NCBI GenBank assembly: GCA_035252155.1
Contig: DATFDL010000127.1
Coordinates: forward strand, 1 to 26,040
Reading direction: 5' to 3'
DNA: 26,040 nucleotides
From: JAICLL01 sp035252155
GTDB lineage: Bacteria > Planctomycetota > Planctomycetia > Pirellulales > JAICIG01
The notes beneath the pieces were generated by a model, which did not search any database, was not told where the DNA came from, and worked only from the letters and a program-made list of their open reading frames with translations. A program made the translations under genes and the position numbers. Below are positions 1 through 7,023 of the stretch, piece by piece. Every line of letters starts with the position of its first letter. Position 1 is the stretch's first letter.

Positions 1-4
1 TATC

Positions 5-38
5 GCCGGGGCATCGCCAAGGCTCTGCCCCAGCCACC
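5..38 (-). repeat. 34-nt dispersed repeat, copy 1
   Basis: This 34-nt stretch is the exact reverse complement of positions 7083-7116. A related, longer palindromic version lies at 3818-3974. It starts with GGTGGCTGGGGCAG on the minus strand and ends with GATGCCCCGGC. It sits in the leader of the cytochrome/WD40 gene that begins at 72, about 33 nt before its start codon. Its function is unknown. Confidence 0.8.
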
Positions 39-71
39 AGCCACCAACCACTAATCAGCAACCATTCTTAT

Positions 72-1499
72 ATGCGACTCATTTTCATCGCACTCTGCTT
101 GCTCCTATCGGCGGCCACGTCGCGCGCCGACGACCCGAAGATCACTTACGCCGAGCATATCCAGCCAATTTTCCGCGAGCACTGCTTTACCTGCCATGGC
201 CAGGACACCGCCAAAAGCGATTTGTCGCTCGACAACTACGCGGCGGCGATGCGCGGCGGCGCCAGCGGTGAAGTAGTCGAACCGGGCGATCCTGATAGCT
301 CGCGGCTGTGGGCCTTGGTCTCGCACACCGAAAGCCCCGAAATGCCGCCGCAACAGCCCAAGCTGCCCGATGTCAAGCTGGCGCTTATTAAGCAATGGAT
401 CGCTGGCGGCGCGCTGGAAAACGCCGGCTCGACCGCTAAAGTCAAAAAGAAGCCGACCATCGACCTGGCGGTAACCGCCGGTTCGGGCAAGCCAACCGGG
501 CCGGTGGCCATGCCCGAGGCGGGCAAAGTGAATCTTCAACCTTTTGCCGCTCCGTCGCGGCCTGGCGCCGTGACCGCTCTTGCCAGCAGTCCCTGGGCAC
601 CACTCTTGGCCATCGCTGGACAAAAGCAGATTGTGCTCTATCACTCCGACACGGCGGCGCTCTTGGGCATTCTGCCTTTTCCCGAGGGCGTGGCCCACGT
701 GCTGCGGTTCAGCCGCACCGGGGCGCTGCTCTTGGCTGGCGGCGGACGCGGCGGCAAGCAGGGACTGGCGGCGGTCTATGACGTCAAGACGGGTGAGCGG
801 GTCTTTACCGTCGGCGATGAGCTTGACTGCGTATTGGCCGCCGACATCAACAACAACCATTCGCTGATCGCCCTGGGCGGACCGCGCCGCGTCGTGCGCG
901 TCTACTCGGCCGCCGACGGCGCATTGGTCTATGAATTGAAAAAGCACACCGATTGGATTACCGCCATCGAGTTCAGCCCCGACGGCGTGCTGTTGGCAAC
1001 CGGCGACCGCAATGGCGGGCTGTTTGTCTGGGAAGCCGACACGGGCCGCGAGTACCAGAACCTGGCCGGGCATGCCGGCGGTATCACCGACGTCAGTTGG
1101 CGAGACGACTCGAACGTGCTCGCCAGCTCGAGCGAAGACGGCACGTTGCGGCTCTGGGAGATGCAAAACGGCACGCAACTTAAGAACTGGGGGGCGCATG
1201 GCGGCGGCGCGCTTTCCGTCGATTTCACCCACGACGGCCGCATGGTCTCGGCTGGCCGCGACAAGACCGCTAAGGTCTGGGATGCCAATGGCGGGCAAGT
1301 GCGCGCCTTCGACGCCTTTGCCGACCTGGCGATGGAGGCCACCTTCACGCACGACGGCGCGCGTGTAGCGGCGGGCGATTGGACCGGCGAGATTCGTCTC
1401 TGGGACGTCGCCGACGGTAAGCTGGTGAGCAAGTTGCTCAGCAATCCACCCAAGCTCGAAGTCGTGGCCGGCGCGGCAGCGCCTCCTCCCGCGCAATAA
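72..1499 (+). CDS. Secreted planctomycete-type cytochrome c / WD40 repeat protein
   Basis: The 475-residue protein starts with a signal peptide (about residues 1-19, MRLIFIALCLLLSAATSRA). It is followed by a planctomycete-type cytochrome c domain with a haem-attachment motif CFTCH at 38-42 and a likely distal Met ligand in SPEMPP (Met91). From about residue 155 to 460 there are WD40 blades, recognisable by repeated endings such as VFVWE, LRLWE, AKVWD and IRLWDVADG, which should form a beta-propeller. It is expected in the periplasm as an electron-carrying or scaffold protein. In planctomycetes such proteins often end operons with DUF1549/DUF1553 genes. No such gene is visible here because the window starts 71 nt upstream, so that link is inference. 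The C-terminus is a short Ala/Pro tail. Confidence 0.9.
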   Translation: MRLIFIALCLLLSAATSRADDPKITYAEHIQPIFREHCFTCHGQDTAKSDLSLDNYAAAMRGGASGEVVEPGDPDSSRLWALVSHTESPEMPPQQPKLPDVKLALIKQWIAGGALENAGSTAKVKKKPTIDLAVTAGSGKPTGPVAMPEAGKVNLQPFAAPSRPGAVTALASSPWAPLLAIAGQKQIVLYHSDTAALLGILPFPEGVAHVLRFSRTGALLLAGGGRGGKQGLAAVYDVKTGERVFTVGDELDCVLAADINNNHSLIALGGPRRVVRVYSAADGALVYELKKHTDWITAIEFSPDGVLLATGDRNGGLFVWEADTGREYQNLAGHAGGITDVSWRDDSNVLASSSEDGTLRLWEMQNGTQLKNWGAHGGGALSVDFTHDGRMVSAGRDKTAKVWDANGGQVRAFDAFADLAMEATFTHDGARVAAGDWTGEIRLWDVADGKLVSKLLSNPPKLEVVAGAAAPPPAQ

Positions 1500-1516
1500 G
1501 GCCGCGTGCTACAAGT

Positions 1517-1550
1517 CCGTAGGGTGGGCCGAGCGAAGCGAGTCCCACCA
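1517..1550. repeat. GTAGGGTGGG hairpin repeat
   Basis: CCGTAGGGTGGG is followed by GAGCGAAGCGAG and TCCCACCA, giving a stem GGTGGG/CCCACC (1523-1528 with 1544-1549) around a loop that is itself partly symmetric. Copies of the opening CGTAGGGTG recur at 23919 and 23955. It begins with GTAG, like several other repeat families in the window, and lies 18 nt after the stop codon of the cytochrome/WD40 gene. It has no T-run, so a terminator role is weakly supported. Confidence 0.6.
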
Positions 1551-1658
1551 TCCGGCTCGATCCCTTGAAGAAGCCGTTTCTTGTCCTTTCGCGCGGCGCG
1601 GGCTACGATTGTTTTAAGCGGATGACACTTCTGCTTGAGAAGAATAACGAGAAGCCGA

Positions 1659-1919
1659 ATGACGATCGAGCAACTGCAGGCGGTCCATCAGGCAACTCCG
1701 TTCGTTCCTTTCACGATCCATCTGGCCGATGGTCGGGCATTGCACGTGCCGCACCGCGATTTTCTGCTCCATTCGCCGCGCGGCCGAACCCTGTTCGTCT
1801 TTAGCGATGGTGAAGCCTTTAGCATCGCCGATCTTCTCTTGGTCACCGAACTTGAGGTCGGCAACGGCCAAGCGGGCCGCCGCCGGCGCGCCAAGCGCGG
1901 CCCGAAGCGAAGGGAATGA
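1659..1919 (+). CDS. Small hypothetical protein, planctomycete type
   Basis: The 86-residue protein starts MTIEQLQAVHQATPFVPF and contains the stretch HVPHRDFLLHSPRGRTL, then a hydrophobic block LLLVTELEV and a very basic tail (RRRRAKRGPKRRE). I recognise this as a small uncharacterised protein type common in planctomycetes but know no function. An upstream TTG at 1635 keeps the frame open, but the ATG at 1659, preceded by GAGAAG, fits the family start better. The stop codon TGA is embedded in the palindromic sequence GGAATGAATTCC, which also occurs at 2802-2813. The next small gene starts 18 nt downstream, so the two may be cotranscribed. Confidence 0.65.
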   Translation: MTIEQLQAVHQATPFVPFTIHLADGRALHVPHRDFLLHSPRGRTLFVFSDGEAFSIADLLLVTELEVGNGQAGRRRRAKRGPKRRE

Positions 1920-1936
1920 ATTCCGGAGTCACTCAA

Positions 1937-2080
1937 ATGAATCAGGGCTGGCGATCTCGTATTACCATCGAGCCAGGTAAACGAGGCGGACAACCCTGTA
2001 TTCGCGGAATGCGCATGACCGTACACGACGTGCTGTCGCAATTGGACTTTGCATTTTGCGCCCGCCTTCTGCTTACTTGA
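1937..2080 (+). pseudogene. 3'-truncated DUF433 antitoxin-like gene
   Basis: The 47-codon frame reads MNQGWRSRITIEPGKRGGQ, then PCIRGMRMTVHDVLSQLDF. This is the N-terminal half of a DUF433 domain, whose members typically carry IxIdPgxxGGxPxIRGTRitV and run to about 75-80 residues. After QLDF the family similarity stops and the frame ends in FAFCARLLLT and TGA. That end overlaps the last 8 nt of the convergent mazF gene at 2073-2408. The C-terminal helices of the domain are therefore missing, and the breakpoint lies at about 2045-2070, just where the mazEF module begins. DUF433 proteins are usually antitoxin partners of PIN-like (DUF5615) toxins. No such toxin follows, so it was probably lost with the 3' part. 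Confidence 0.65.
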
Positions 2081-2408
2081 TGCACGCATCCAACAGCGCC
2101 AAGACATCGTCGAGGAACGCCGTCGGTGCTTTGGCGATGAACTTGGCTCTGCGCGCAATGTAGTCGACCGACTTAACTTGGTCTACCATCACGAGCCCCG
2201 TCAGCGATAAGCCGGCAGGCACGGGCAGGTGGAAAGGGACGCCTCGGTTCGTGTTCGTCACGGGACAGGTAATGGCTAGGCCCGTGTGGCGATTGAAAAT
2301 GTCGTGGCTGAGGATTAGGGCGGGGCACCGGCCTTTTTGCTCGTGACCGGCTTGGGGATCGAATGTGATTGAGACAAAATCGCCGCGTCGAGGAACGTAG
2401 CGAGGCAT
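2073..2408 (-). CDS. mazF: MazF/PemK-family toxin (mRNA endoribonuclease)
   Basis: The 111-residue protein starts MPRYVPRRGDFVSITFDPQ and continues with AGHEQKGRCPALILS, the hallmark of MazF/PemK sequence-specific mRNA interferases (GDIVWxxxDPxxGHEQxGxRPxLVLS). The later conserved stretch ITCPVTNTNRGVPFHLPVP and the end of the fold VMVDQVKSVDY are also present, and length fits the family. I chose the ATG at 2408 because it lies one base after the mazE stop codon, as in coupled antitoxin-toxin pairs; a longer in-frame start at 2429 would overlap mazE. Its 3' end runs 8 nt into the truncated DUF433 gene on the other strand. Confidence 0.9.
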   Translation of the reverse strand: MPRYVPRRGDFVSITFDPQAGHEQKGRCPALILSHDIFNRHTGLAITCPVTNTNRGVPFHLPVPAGLSLTGLVMVDQVKSVDYIARRAKFIAKAPTAFLDDVLALLDACIK

Positions 2409-2409
2409 G

Positions 2410-2652
2410 TTACCACGCCTCCTTGCCAACGGGTTTTCCGAACGCTTCCTCGGTGCCGCGATAATTTCGCGGTAAACGCGAAATCAGCTCCGCAAGATCG
2501 TATTTTTTCGCTCGCCGCTTGCGCACGATAATTTCGTTCTCTCCTGCGACAATCTCAACGTCATCACCAACTGCAATACGGGCTGTCTCCAGCACTTGCT
2601 TCGAAAGCCTGAGACCTTGACTATTGCCCCACTTTTGAACCTTCGTGACCAT
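2410..2652 (-). CDS. mazE: MazE/AbrB-family antitoxin
   Basis: The 80-residue protein begins MVTKVQKWGNSQGLRLSKQV, the classic swapped-hairpin AbrB/MazE DNA-binding fold (xxKWGNSxgxRIPkxvl), followed by GDDVEIVAGENEIIVRKRR. The C-terminal half (DLAELISRLPRNYRG) should be the toxin-wrapping tail. A strong Shine-Dalgarno GGAGG lies about 8 nt before the ATG, which fixes the start and is notable in a genome where many genes lack one. It is followed directly by mazF. Autoregulation through the upstream palindrome is likely by family precedent. Confidence 0.9.
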   Translation of the reverse strand: MVTKVQKWGNSQGLRLSKQVLETARIAVGDDVEIVAGENEIIVRKRRAKKYDLAELISRLPRNYRGTEEAFGKPVGKEAW

Positions 2653-2659
2653 AACAGTG

Positions 2660-2690
2660 CCTCCGCCAATGTATATACATAGGATAGCCC
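2660..2690 (-). promoter_or_regulatory. mazEF ribosome binding site and probable promoter/operator
   Basis: On the minus strand this region holds a perfect 12-nt palindrome ATGTATATACAT (2669-2680), which also offers -10-like TATGTATAT sequences, followed by GGAGG (2664-2660) before the mazE ATG at 2652. MazE/AbrB proteins bind AT-rich palindromes over their own promoters. The site therefore looks like an autoregulatory operator; that role is inferred. Confidence 0.5.
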
Positions 2691-2728
2691 AGGACGGCCG
2701 GCAGCGTCAATCGAAGCGCAGCAAAAAA

Positions 2729-2787
2729 GCTAGCCGCCGCCTTCAGGCCGTGGCGGTTCGCCACGAGCCGTGAGGGCGACGGCTAGC
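2729..2787. repeat. Palindromic repeat with GCTAGCCG ends
   Basis: GCTAGCCG at 2729-2736 pairs with CGGCTAGC at 2780-2787, and the interior holds a further hairpin GTGGCG-GTTC-GCCAC around 2750-2763. It lies between the mazE promoter and the 3' end of the convergent 71-residue gene. A second small palindrome (ACGGAAT-GA-ATTCCGT, 2800-2815) follows at once and ends with CTAC, that is GTAG on the minus strand. Confidence 0.6.
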
Positions 2788-2819
2788 GTTGTCGGAAAAA
2801 CGGAATGAATTCCGTTCTA

Positions 2820-3035
2820 CTATTCGCGGGGACGGACGGCGCCGGTCAGACCGCTGTAGTCGGGCCGGTCGTCGGGGTGCCAGAGCGGCACGCCCTGTTC
2901 GATCCGCCGGGCCAGCGCCTCGAGCTTGGCCTGCGAGCCGGCCGGGGCGTCGGTCGGCACGAAATCGTCAGTGACCCGCGGGGCAAAGTCCTCATCGTGC
3001 CCGAACTGAATGATGGCATCGAATACGTTACGCAT
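2820..3035 (-). CDS. Small hypothetical protein (71 aa)
   Basis: The 71-residue protein reads MRNVFDAIIQFGHDEDFAPR, then VTDDFVPTDAPAGSQAKLEA, LARRIEQGVPLWHPDDRPDY and SGLTGAVRPRE. It is hydrophilic and has no membrane segment. The tryptophan-histidine-aspartate motif and the closing DYSGLTGAVRPRE look like a conserved planctomycete small protein whose function I do not know. The stop codon TAG is immediately followed by a second TAG that forms the GTAG edge of a small palindromic repeat (2800-2820). A candidate promoter lies about 260 nt upstream on the same strand (3296-3323), which would give a long leader. Confidence 0.55.
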   Translation of the reverse strand: MRNVFDAIIQFGHDEDFAPRVTDDFVPTDAPAGSQAKLEALARRIEQGVPLWHPDDRPDYSGLTGAVRPRE

Positions 3036-3362
3036 TTCTCAAAACACTCCCATCACATTGGAACAATAGTACCGCCCCGACCAGTTCGCAGTCGCGATCA
3101 CCACGGCGCCCGGTGCTCGCGGCACCCGGCTCCGGCGGCCCGATTACCAGACCGCGCCAAGGCAAAAACTTAAGGTGCCACGGTTTGGCAACCGACCCGA
3201 GGCTTTGATCGCTACGCAATTCGATCTGCGGCGATCCGCCCGACCAGAGTCGTGCCAGAACAAGGCGGGATGGCACCTGTGACCCAAAGCATGTTATTCT
3301 TACCACCGCGGCAGAAATGTCAAGCATTTTGACCTAACAATTTGGCATCAACGAGGTTCGAT
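3036..3362. other. Intergenic stretch without a supported gene
   Basis: This 327-nt gap separates the minus-strand 71-residue gene from plus-strand yjbQ. An open frame on the minus strand (3028-3327) runs through it but overlaps the small gene and has no recognisable domain, so I do not call it. It contains a near-palindrome CCGGTGC-TCGCG-GCACCCGG around 3111-3130 and a copy of GGTGCCACGGTTTGGCAACC (3172-3191), a motif I believe is dispersed in planctomycete genomes. Confidence 0.4.
3296..3323 (-). promoter_or_regulatory. Candidate sigma-70-type promoter, minus strand
   Basis: On the minus strand a perfect -35 hexamer TTGACA (3323-3318) is followed after 16 nt by AAGAAT (3301-3296), a four-of-six match to TATAAT. 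It would drive a transcript into the 71-residue gene with a leader of roughly 250 nt. Support is sequence match only. Confidence 0.3.
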
Positions 3363-3788
3363 GTGATCTGGCAGCAGCGGTCCGTGACGCTCGGGGCCCG
3401 GGCAAGAGGGTTTCATCTGATCACCCAGGAGGTGGTCGACGGGCTGCCGGAGCTTAGAAAGATCCGTGTCGGGCTACTGCACGTCTTCATCCAGCACACC
3501 TCGGCGTCGGTCTCGATCAACGAAAACGCCGATCCCGACGTACCCCGCGACCTGGAGCAGTCGTTCAACGCCATCGCCCCCGAGGATTTCCCCTATATCC
3601 ACACCTGTGAGGGGCCTGACGACATGCCGGCGCATGTCAAGGCGTCGCTTTTGGGCAGCTCGGTGACCGTGCCGATTGCCGATGGTCGGCTGTGCCTGGG
3701 CACGTGGCAGGGCATTTATCTCTGCGAGCACCGCAATCACGGCGGCGCCCGGCGGCTGGTGCTGACGGTGCAGGGGGAGCAAACATAG
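3363..3788 (+). CDS. yjbQ: YjbQ/UPF0047 family protein
   Basis: The 141-residue protein carries the full set of UPF0047 signatures: RGFHLIT near the start, VGLLHVFIQHTSASVSINEN, DPDVPRDLE, EGPDDMPAH and the closing LGTWQGIYLCEHRNHGG. The E. coli member YjbQ has weak thiamin phosphate synthase activity, and the real role is unsettled. An in-frame TTG at 3344 would add seven residues. The GTG at 3363 gives the usual family start (IWQQRSVTL) and has GAGG 6 nt upstream, so I prefer it. The gene stands alone on this strand, next to a large repeat cluster and the convergent carA. Confidence 0.9.
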   Translation: MIWQQRSVTLGARARGFHLITQEVVDGLPELRKIRVGLLHVFIQHTSASVSINENADPDVPRDLEQSFNAIAPEDFPYIHTCEGPDDMPAHVKASLLGSSVTVPIADGRLCLGTWQGIYLCEHRNHGGARRLVLTVQGEQT

Positions 3789-3817
3789 AACACAACTGTG
3801 CACCGTACACAGTTCAT

Positions 3818-3974
3818 CCGGTGGCTGGGGCAGAGCCGCGCGCAAATGCGCGATCTCAGGCAGTGCCCGTTCGCGGCGATGCCCCGGTGCGCCGCGACAG
3901 CCGGGGCATCGCTGGCCGACAGCGCGAATCAGTAAAAGACGTCGGCTCTGGCCAGCTTCTGCCCCAGCCACCGG
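3818..3974. repeat. Large nested palindromic repeat
   Basis: The outer arms CCGGTGGCTGGGGCAG (3818-3833) and CTGCCCCAGCCACCGG (3959-3974) are a perfect 16-bp inverted pair. Inside them GATGCCCCGG (3878-3887) pairs perfectly with CCGGGGCATC (3901-3910). Outer and inner motifs are the two ends of the 34-nt repeat found at 5-38 and 7083-7116, so this element looks like two inverted copies expanded by other sequence. It fills the space between the convergent yjbQ and carA genes. Confidence 0.75.
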
Positions 3975-3995
3975 AAGACTGGGCTCGGTCCGTTT

Positions 3996-5132
3996 TTACG
4001 AAGACCGCCCCATCAGCTTGCGGAACTCGCCGAAGAGATAGCTGCTGTCGTGGGGGCCGGCGGAGGCTTCGGGGTGATACTGCACGCTGAACGCCGGCAG
4101 CCGCCGATGCCGTACCCCCTCGATCGTGTCGTCGTTCAGATTGCGGTGCGTGACCTCCAAATCGGGCGGCAACGAGGCTTCATCGACCGCGAAACCGTGA
4201 TTCTGGCAGGTGATCTCAACCGCCCCGGTGGCGTAGTTCAACACCGGCTGATTGGCGCCGCGATGGCCAAACTTGAGCTTAAAAGTCTTCGCCCCACACG
4301 CCAGCGAAAGCAATTGATGGCCCAGGCAGATGCCGAACACCGGCGCCTCGCCCAGCACGCCGCGAATGGTTTCGATCGCGTAAGTGAGCGGCTCTGGGTC
4401 GCCCGGACCGTTGGAGAGGAACACGCCGTCGGGCTTTTGAGCCAGCACTTCGTCGGCCGTGGCCGTGCCGGGCAGCACCGTTACGCGGCAGCCCAACGAT
4501 CGCAGATGCCGGGCAATGTTCCACTTCATGCCATAATCGAGCGCCACAACGTGCGGCAAGGCCGAGTCGTTTTCCGGCGCGGTCGCTTGATTCGCCAGCG
4601 TGGCCCACGGACTGAGCTCATCCCGCCAGGCGGTTGCGCTCTCCGGCACGACTTCGCGCACCAAGTCACGTCCAACCAGGCCCGGACTAGCCTGGGCTTT
4701 CGCCACCAGGCTGGCGTCGTCCAGGTCGGTCGTCGAAAGCACTCCCCGCATCGCGCCGCGCATCCGCAACCGGCGGACTAAGGCCCGCGTGTCGATGCCG
4801 GCCAGCCCCACGACGCCCGCCGCCGCGAGATAATCGTGCAAGCTGCCTGAGGCCCTGAAGTTGCTCGTTTGGCGGCTCAGCTCGCGCACCACGAAGCCAG
4901 CCAGGTGCGGGCGGCTGCTTTCGACGTCTTCGGCGTTGACGCCGTAGTTGCCGATTTCCGGATAGGTCATCGCCACGATCTGCCCGCGATAACTCGGGTC
5001 GGTGACAATCTCTTGATATCCGGTCATCGAGGTGTTGAAACAGACTTCGCCGTCGACTTCTCTGGCGGCGCCGAAGGAAACGCCGGTGTAGATCGTGCCG
5101 TCTTCCAAGGCAAGCTTGGCGGGTTGTGTCAT
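3996..5132 (-). CDS. carA: Carbamoyl-phosphate synthase small (glutaminase) subunit
   Basis: The 378-residue protein matches CarA along its length. The N-terminal small-subunit domain includes GxSFGA and the typical FNTSMTGYQEIVTDPSYRGQ, GNYGVN and SRPHLAGFVVREL. The C-terminal class I glutamine amidotransferase domain has nucleophile Cys269 in VFGICLGHQ and catalytic His353 and Glu355 in QYHPEAS. It hydrolyses glutamine to feed ammonia to CarB for carbamoyl phosphate, the precursor of pyrimidines and arginine. CarB is not in the window. No Shine-Dalgarno is visible before the ATG. The next upstream gene on the same strand (the aminotransferase) is about 500 nt away across a repeat cluster with a terminator on the other strand, so carA probably has its own promoter. 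Confidence 0.96.
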   Translation of the reverse strand: MTQPAKLALEDGTIYTGVSFGAAREVDGEVCFNTSMTGYQEIVTDPSYRGQIVAMTYPEIGNYGVNAEDVESSRPHLAGFVVRELSRQTSNFRASGSLHDYLAAAGVVGLAGIDTRALVRRLRMRGAMRGVLSTTDLDDASLVAKAQASPGLVGRDLVREVVPESATAWRDELSPWATLANQATAPENDSALPHVVALDYGMKWNIARHLRSLGCRVTVLPGTATADEVLAQKPDGVFLSNGPGDPEPLTYAIETIRGVLGEAPVFGICLGHQLLSLACGAKTFKLKFGHRGANQPVLNYATGAVEITCQNHGFAVDEASLPPDLEVTHRNLNDDTIEGVRHRRLPAFSVQYHPEASAGPHDSSYLFGEFRKLMGRSS

Positions 5133-5163
5133 TGTTGTTGGAGTTTGTTATTGTCGACCTAAA

Positions 5164-5243
5164 GTAGCCCCGGCACTCCGTGACGGGGTTCGCGGTCGCC
5201 AAAAGGCGACCGGCTGGTCTCCGCCACGGAGTGTCGGAGCTAC
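5164..5243. repeat. GTAG-bounded palindromic repeat with inner hairpin
   Basis: GTAGCCCCGGCACTCCGTG (5164-5182) and CACGGAGTGTCGGAGCTAC (5225-5243) are inverted with two mismatches, so the element opens with GTAG on both strands. Inside, GGTCGCC (5194-5200) pairs perfectly with GGCGACC (5205-5211) around an AAAA tetraloop. The motif CACGGAGTCCGTTCC that follows (5273-5287) also occurs in the repeat at 13122-13201. The element lies upstream of carA. Confidence 0.7.
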
Positions 5244-5470
5244 CGTGGCGGCTGTCGCCGGTGTCGGAAAGGCACGGAGTCCGTTCCGCGTAGTGTTCAT
5301 CCTTGCAAGCGACGCAGAGTATAACATCTCGCGCCGTCGCCGTCGCGGTTCTACCGAGCGACGACGGCAACCTAAAGTAACCACGGGCGGCCACCCGATA
5401 CCCCATAACGGCTGTGGGTCTCCGGACGAAAGCAGGCCGCAAGGTTTGCCAAGTCTGGACAGCCTCTGAC

Positions 5471-5512
5471 GAGGGCTCCTTGTACCGGCGAACAGGGAGC
5501 CCTCAATTTTTT
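5471..5512 (+). terminator. Rho-independent-type terminator with no assigned gene
   Basis: GAGGGCTCC (5471-5479) pairs perfectly with GGAGCCCTC (5496-5504). The stem extends through a T-G wobble and three further pairs (5480-5483 with 5492-5495), leaving an 8-nt loop, and is followed by AATTTTTT. This is the most convincing terminator in the window and acts on plus-strand transcripts. No plus-strand gene lies within the 1.6 kb upstream, because carA occupies the minus strand, so what it terminates is open. Confidence 0.7.
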
Positions 5513-5548
5513 AGGGGTCGGGGGTCAGGATTCGGGATTCAGGGGAAG

Positions 5549-5618
5549 GGAGTGCGGAGTTCGGAATGCGGAGTGCGGGACTACGAAAACGATTCCGCAT
5601 TCCGAACTCCTCACTCCG
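5549..5618. repeat. Inverted repeat of GGAGTTCGGAATGCGGA type
   Basis: GGAGTTCGGAATGCGGA (5556-5572) and TCCGCATTCCGAACTCC (5594-5610) are perfect 17-bp arms around a 21-nt loop, with further imperfect pairing outside. The flanking plus-strand text (GGGTCAGGATTCGGGATTCAGG, split here as GGGTCAGG and GATTCAGG) looks like part of the same low-complexity element. On the minus strand it starts two bases after the stop codon of the aminotransferase gene. Confidence 0.7.
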
Positions 5619-5626
5619 CATTCTCG

Positions 5627-6943
5627 TCACCCGCCGAGATTCGTTTCTTGCCCGGCGGCGGTTTCGACGGTGGCAATTGGGGCTGAGGCCGCAACGGGAA
5701 CACGATGCGGTTTGCCTTCGTGCCCCAAACAACGGCCGATTTGCCGCACGGCTTGCCGCAGGCGATTCTCATTTTCGACCAGCGCCATCCGCAAATAGCC
5801 TTCGCCCGCCGGGCCAAAGCCCGAACCGGGGCTGGCGGCCACGTCGGCCTCTTCTAAGAGCTTCATGGCGAATTGCATGGTGTCCATGCGCTGCCGCCAG
5901 ACTTCGGGGATTTTGGCCCAGACAAACATGCCGGCCCGTGGCGGAGTAATTTCCCAACCGATGCGGCGCAGGCCCTCGCACAGCACGTTGCGGCGGCTCT
6001 GGTAAATGGCGGCCTGCTCTTCGACGGCGGCCTCGGTGTGCCTCAAGGCCACGATCGCGGCAATTTGGATGGCCTGGAACATGCCGTAATCATAATACGC
6101 CTTGATGGTCGAAAGGGCTTTGAGCATCTCGGCGTTGCCGGCGCAAAAGCCCACGCGCCAGCCCGCCATGTTGTAACCCTTGCTCATCGTGGTGAACTCC
6201 ACGCCCACATCGGCCGCGCCGGGGGCGGCGAGAAAGCTGGGGGGCTTGTAGCCCTCGAAGGCCACGTCGGCGTAAGCCAGATCGCTGATCACCATAAAGC
6301 CGTAGCGTTTGGCCAACTTCACCACTTCCACATAAAACTCCGGCTCGATCGTCACGGTCGAGGGGTTGTGCGGATAGTTGATGATCAGCAGCTTGGGCCG
6401 CGGATAGAGCCGCTCGCAGGTATAGGCCACGCTCGATAAAAATTGCTCGCTGTCGGCCACCTCCAGGGCGATGGCGTTGCCCGAGGCCAGCGCCACGGCG
6501 TACACGTGCACCGGAAAATACGGGGCGGGCACGATGGCCGTATCGCCCGGTCCCATCAGGGCCAGGCACATGTGGCTGAATCCTTCTTTCGAGCCGAGGC
6601 AGACGACCACTTCGCGTTCGGGGTCGAGCCGCACGCCGTACTTGCGAAAATACTTGCTGGCCACTTCGCGGCGCAGGTTCAGGATGCCGATCGACTGGCT
6701 ATAGCCGTGGTTGCGCGGATCTCGGGCGGCCTCGACAAGCTTTTCGATGACCAGTTCTTGGGGCGGCTCGGCGGGGTTGCCCATGCCCAGGTCGATCACA
6801 TCGTCGCCGGCCCGGCGTTTTTGGTAAAGAATGCCGTTGATCCGCCCGAACAGGTACGGCGGCAGCCGGTGCATGCGTTCGGCCAGCACGATCTGAAACG
6901 GCTCGTGGTTGGCGGTGTGGGGATCGCCGGTTGAATCAGTCAT
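5627..6943 (-). CDS. alaC: AlaC-like class I/II aminotransferase (PLP-dependent)
   Basis: The 438-residue protein (from the ATG at 6943) follows E. coli AlaC (YfdZ) closely: RLPPYLFGRING, DVIDLGMGNPAEPPQ, HGYSQSIGILNLRR, GSKEGFSHMCLALM, NYPHNPSTVTIE, and ISDLAYADVAFEGY. The PLP-binding Lys lies in TMSKGYNMAGWRVGF (Lys255), and the C-terminal substrate Arg region is LRMALVENENRLRQA. AlaC is a glutamate-pyruvate transaminase; related enzymes include LL-diaminopimelate aminotransferases, so the exact substrate is not certain. A GTG at 6970 would add nine residues rich in Pro and Cys; I prefer the ATG. The last 30 residues are an extra tail. Its stop TGA lies two bases from a dispersed repeat. 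Confidence 0.88.
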   Translation of the reverse strand: MTDSTGDPHTANHEPFQIVLAERMHRLPPYLFGRINGILYQKRRAGDDVIDLGMGNPAEPPQELVIEKLVEAARDPRNHGYSQSIGILNLRREVASKYFRKYGVRLDPEREVVVCLGSKEGFSHMCLALMGPGDTAIVPAPYFPVHVYAVALASGNAIALEVADSEQFLSSVAYTCERLYPRPKLLIINYPHNPSTVTIEPEFYVEVVKLAKRYGFMVISDLAYADVAFEGYKPPSFLAAPGAADVGVEFTTMSKGYNMAGWRVGFCAGNAEMLKALSTIKAYYDYGMFQAIQIAAIVALRHTEAAVEEQAAIYQSRRNVLCEGLRRIGWEITPPRAGMFVWAKIPEVWRQRMDTMQFAMKLLEEADVAASPGSGFGPAGEGYLRMALVENENRLRQAVRQIGRCLGHEGKPHRVPVAASAPIATVETAAGQETNLGG

Positions 6944-7023
6944 GGGCAGTGGGCAAAACGCGCCGGGCACCGTAAGGTGTATCTCTTAACGATACCCCCT
7001 TTTTCGCCGGAAGGGAACGGGCC

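Larger units (their letters stand above)
5133..5626. other. Repeat-filled intergenic region between carA and aminotransferase
   Basis: This 494-nt stretch holds no gene I can support. It contains the GTAG-bounded palindrome at 5164-5243, an unassigned segment at 5290-5470, a terminator-like hairpin on the plus strand at 5471-5512, and an inverted repeat at 5556-5610. The plus-strand segment before the terminator could be a small RNA, but I recognise no known family in it. Confidence 0.6.

Noticed and set aside
105..1496. Open frame of 463 codons on the minus strand
   Set aside because: It is a shadow of the cytochrome/WD40 gene, which has a signal peptide, CxxCH and WD40 motifs in the plus frame.
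3028..3327. Open frame of 99 codons on the minus strand in the gap before yjbQ
   Set aside because: It overlaps the start of the 71-residue gene, has no family resemblance and crosses repeat-like sequence, so I left it as intergenic.
5395..5465. Possible signal recognition particle RNA (CCGGACGAAAGCAGG)
   Set aside because: The conserved apical loop GGAA and GGAAGCA strand are not met, and I could not build the long outer helix.
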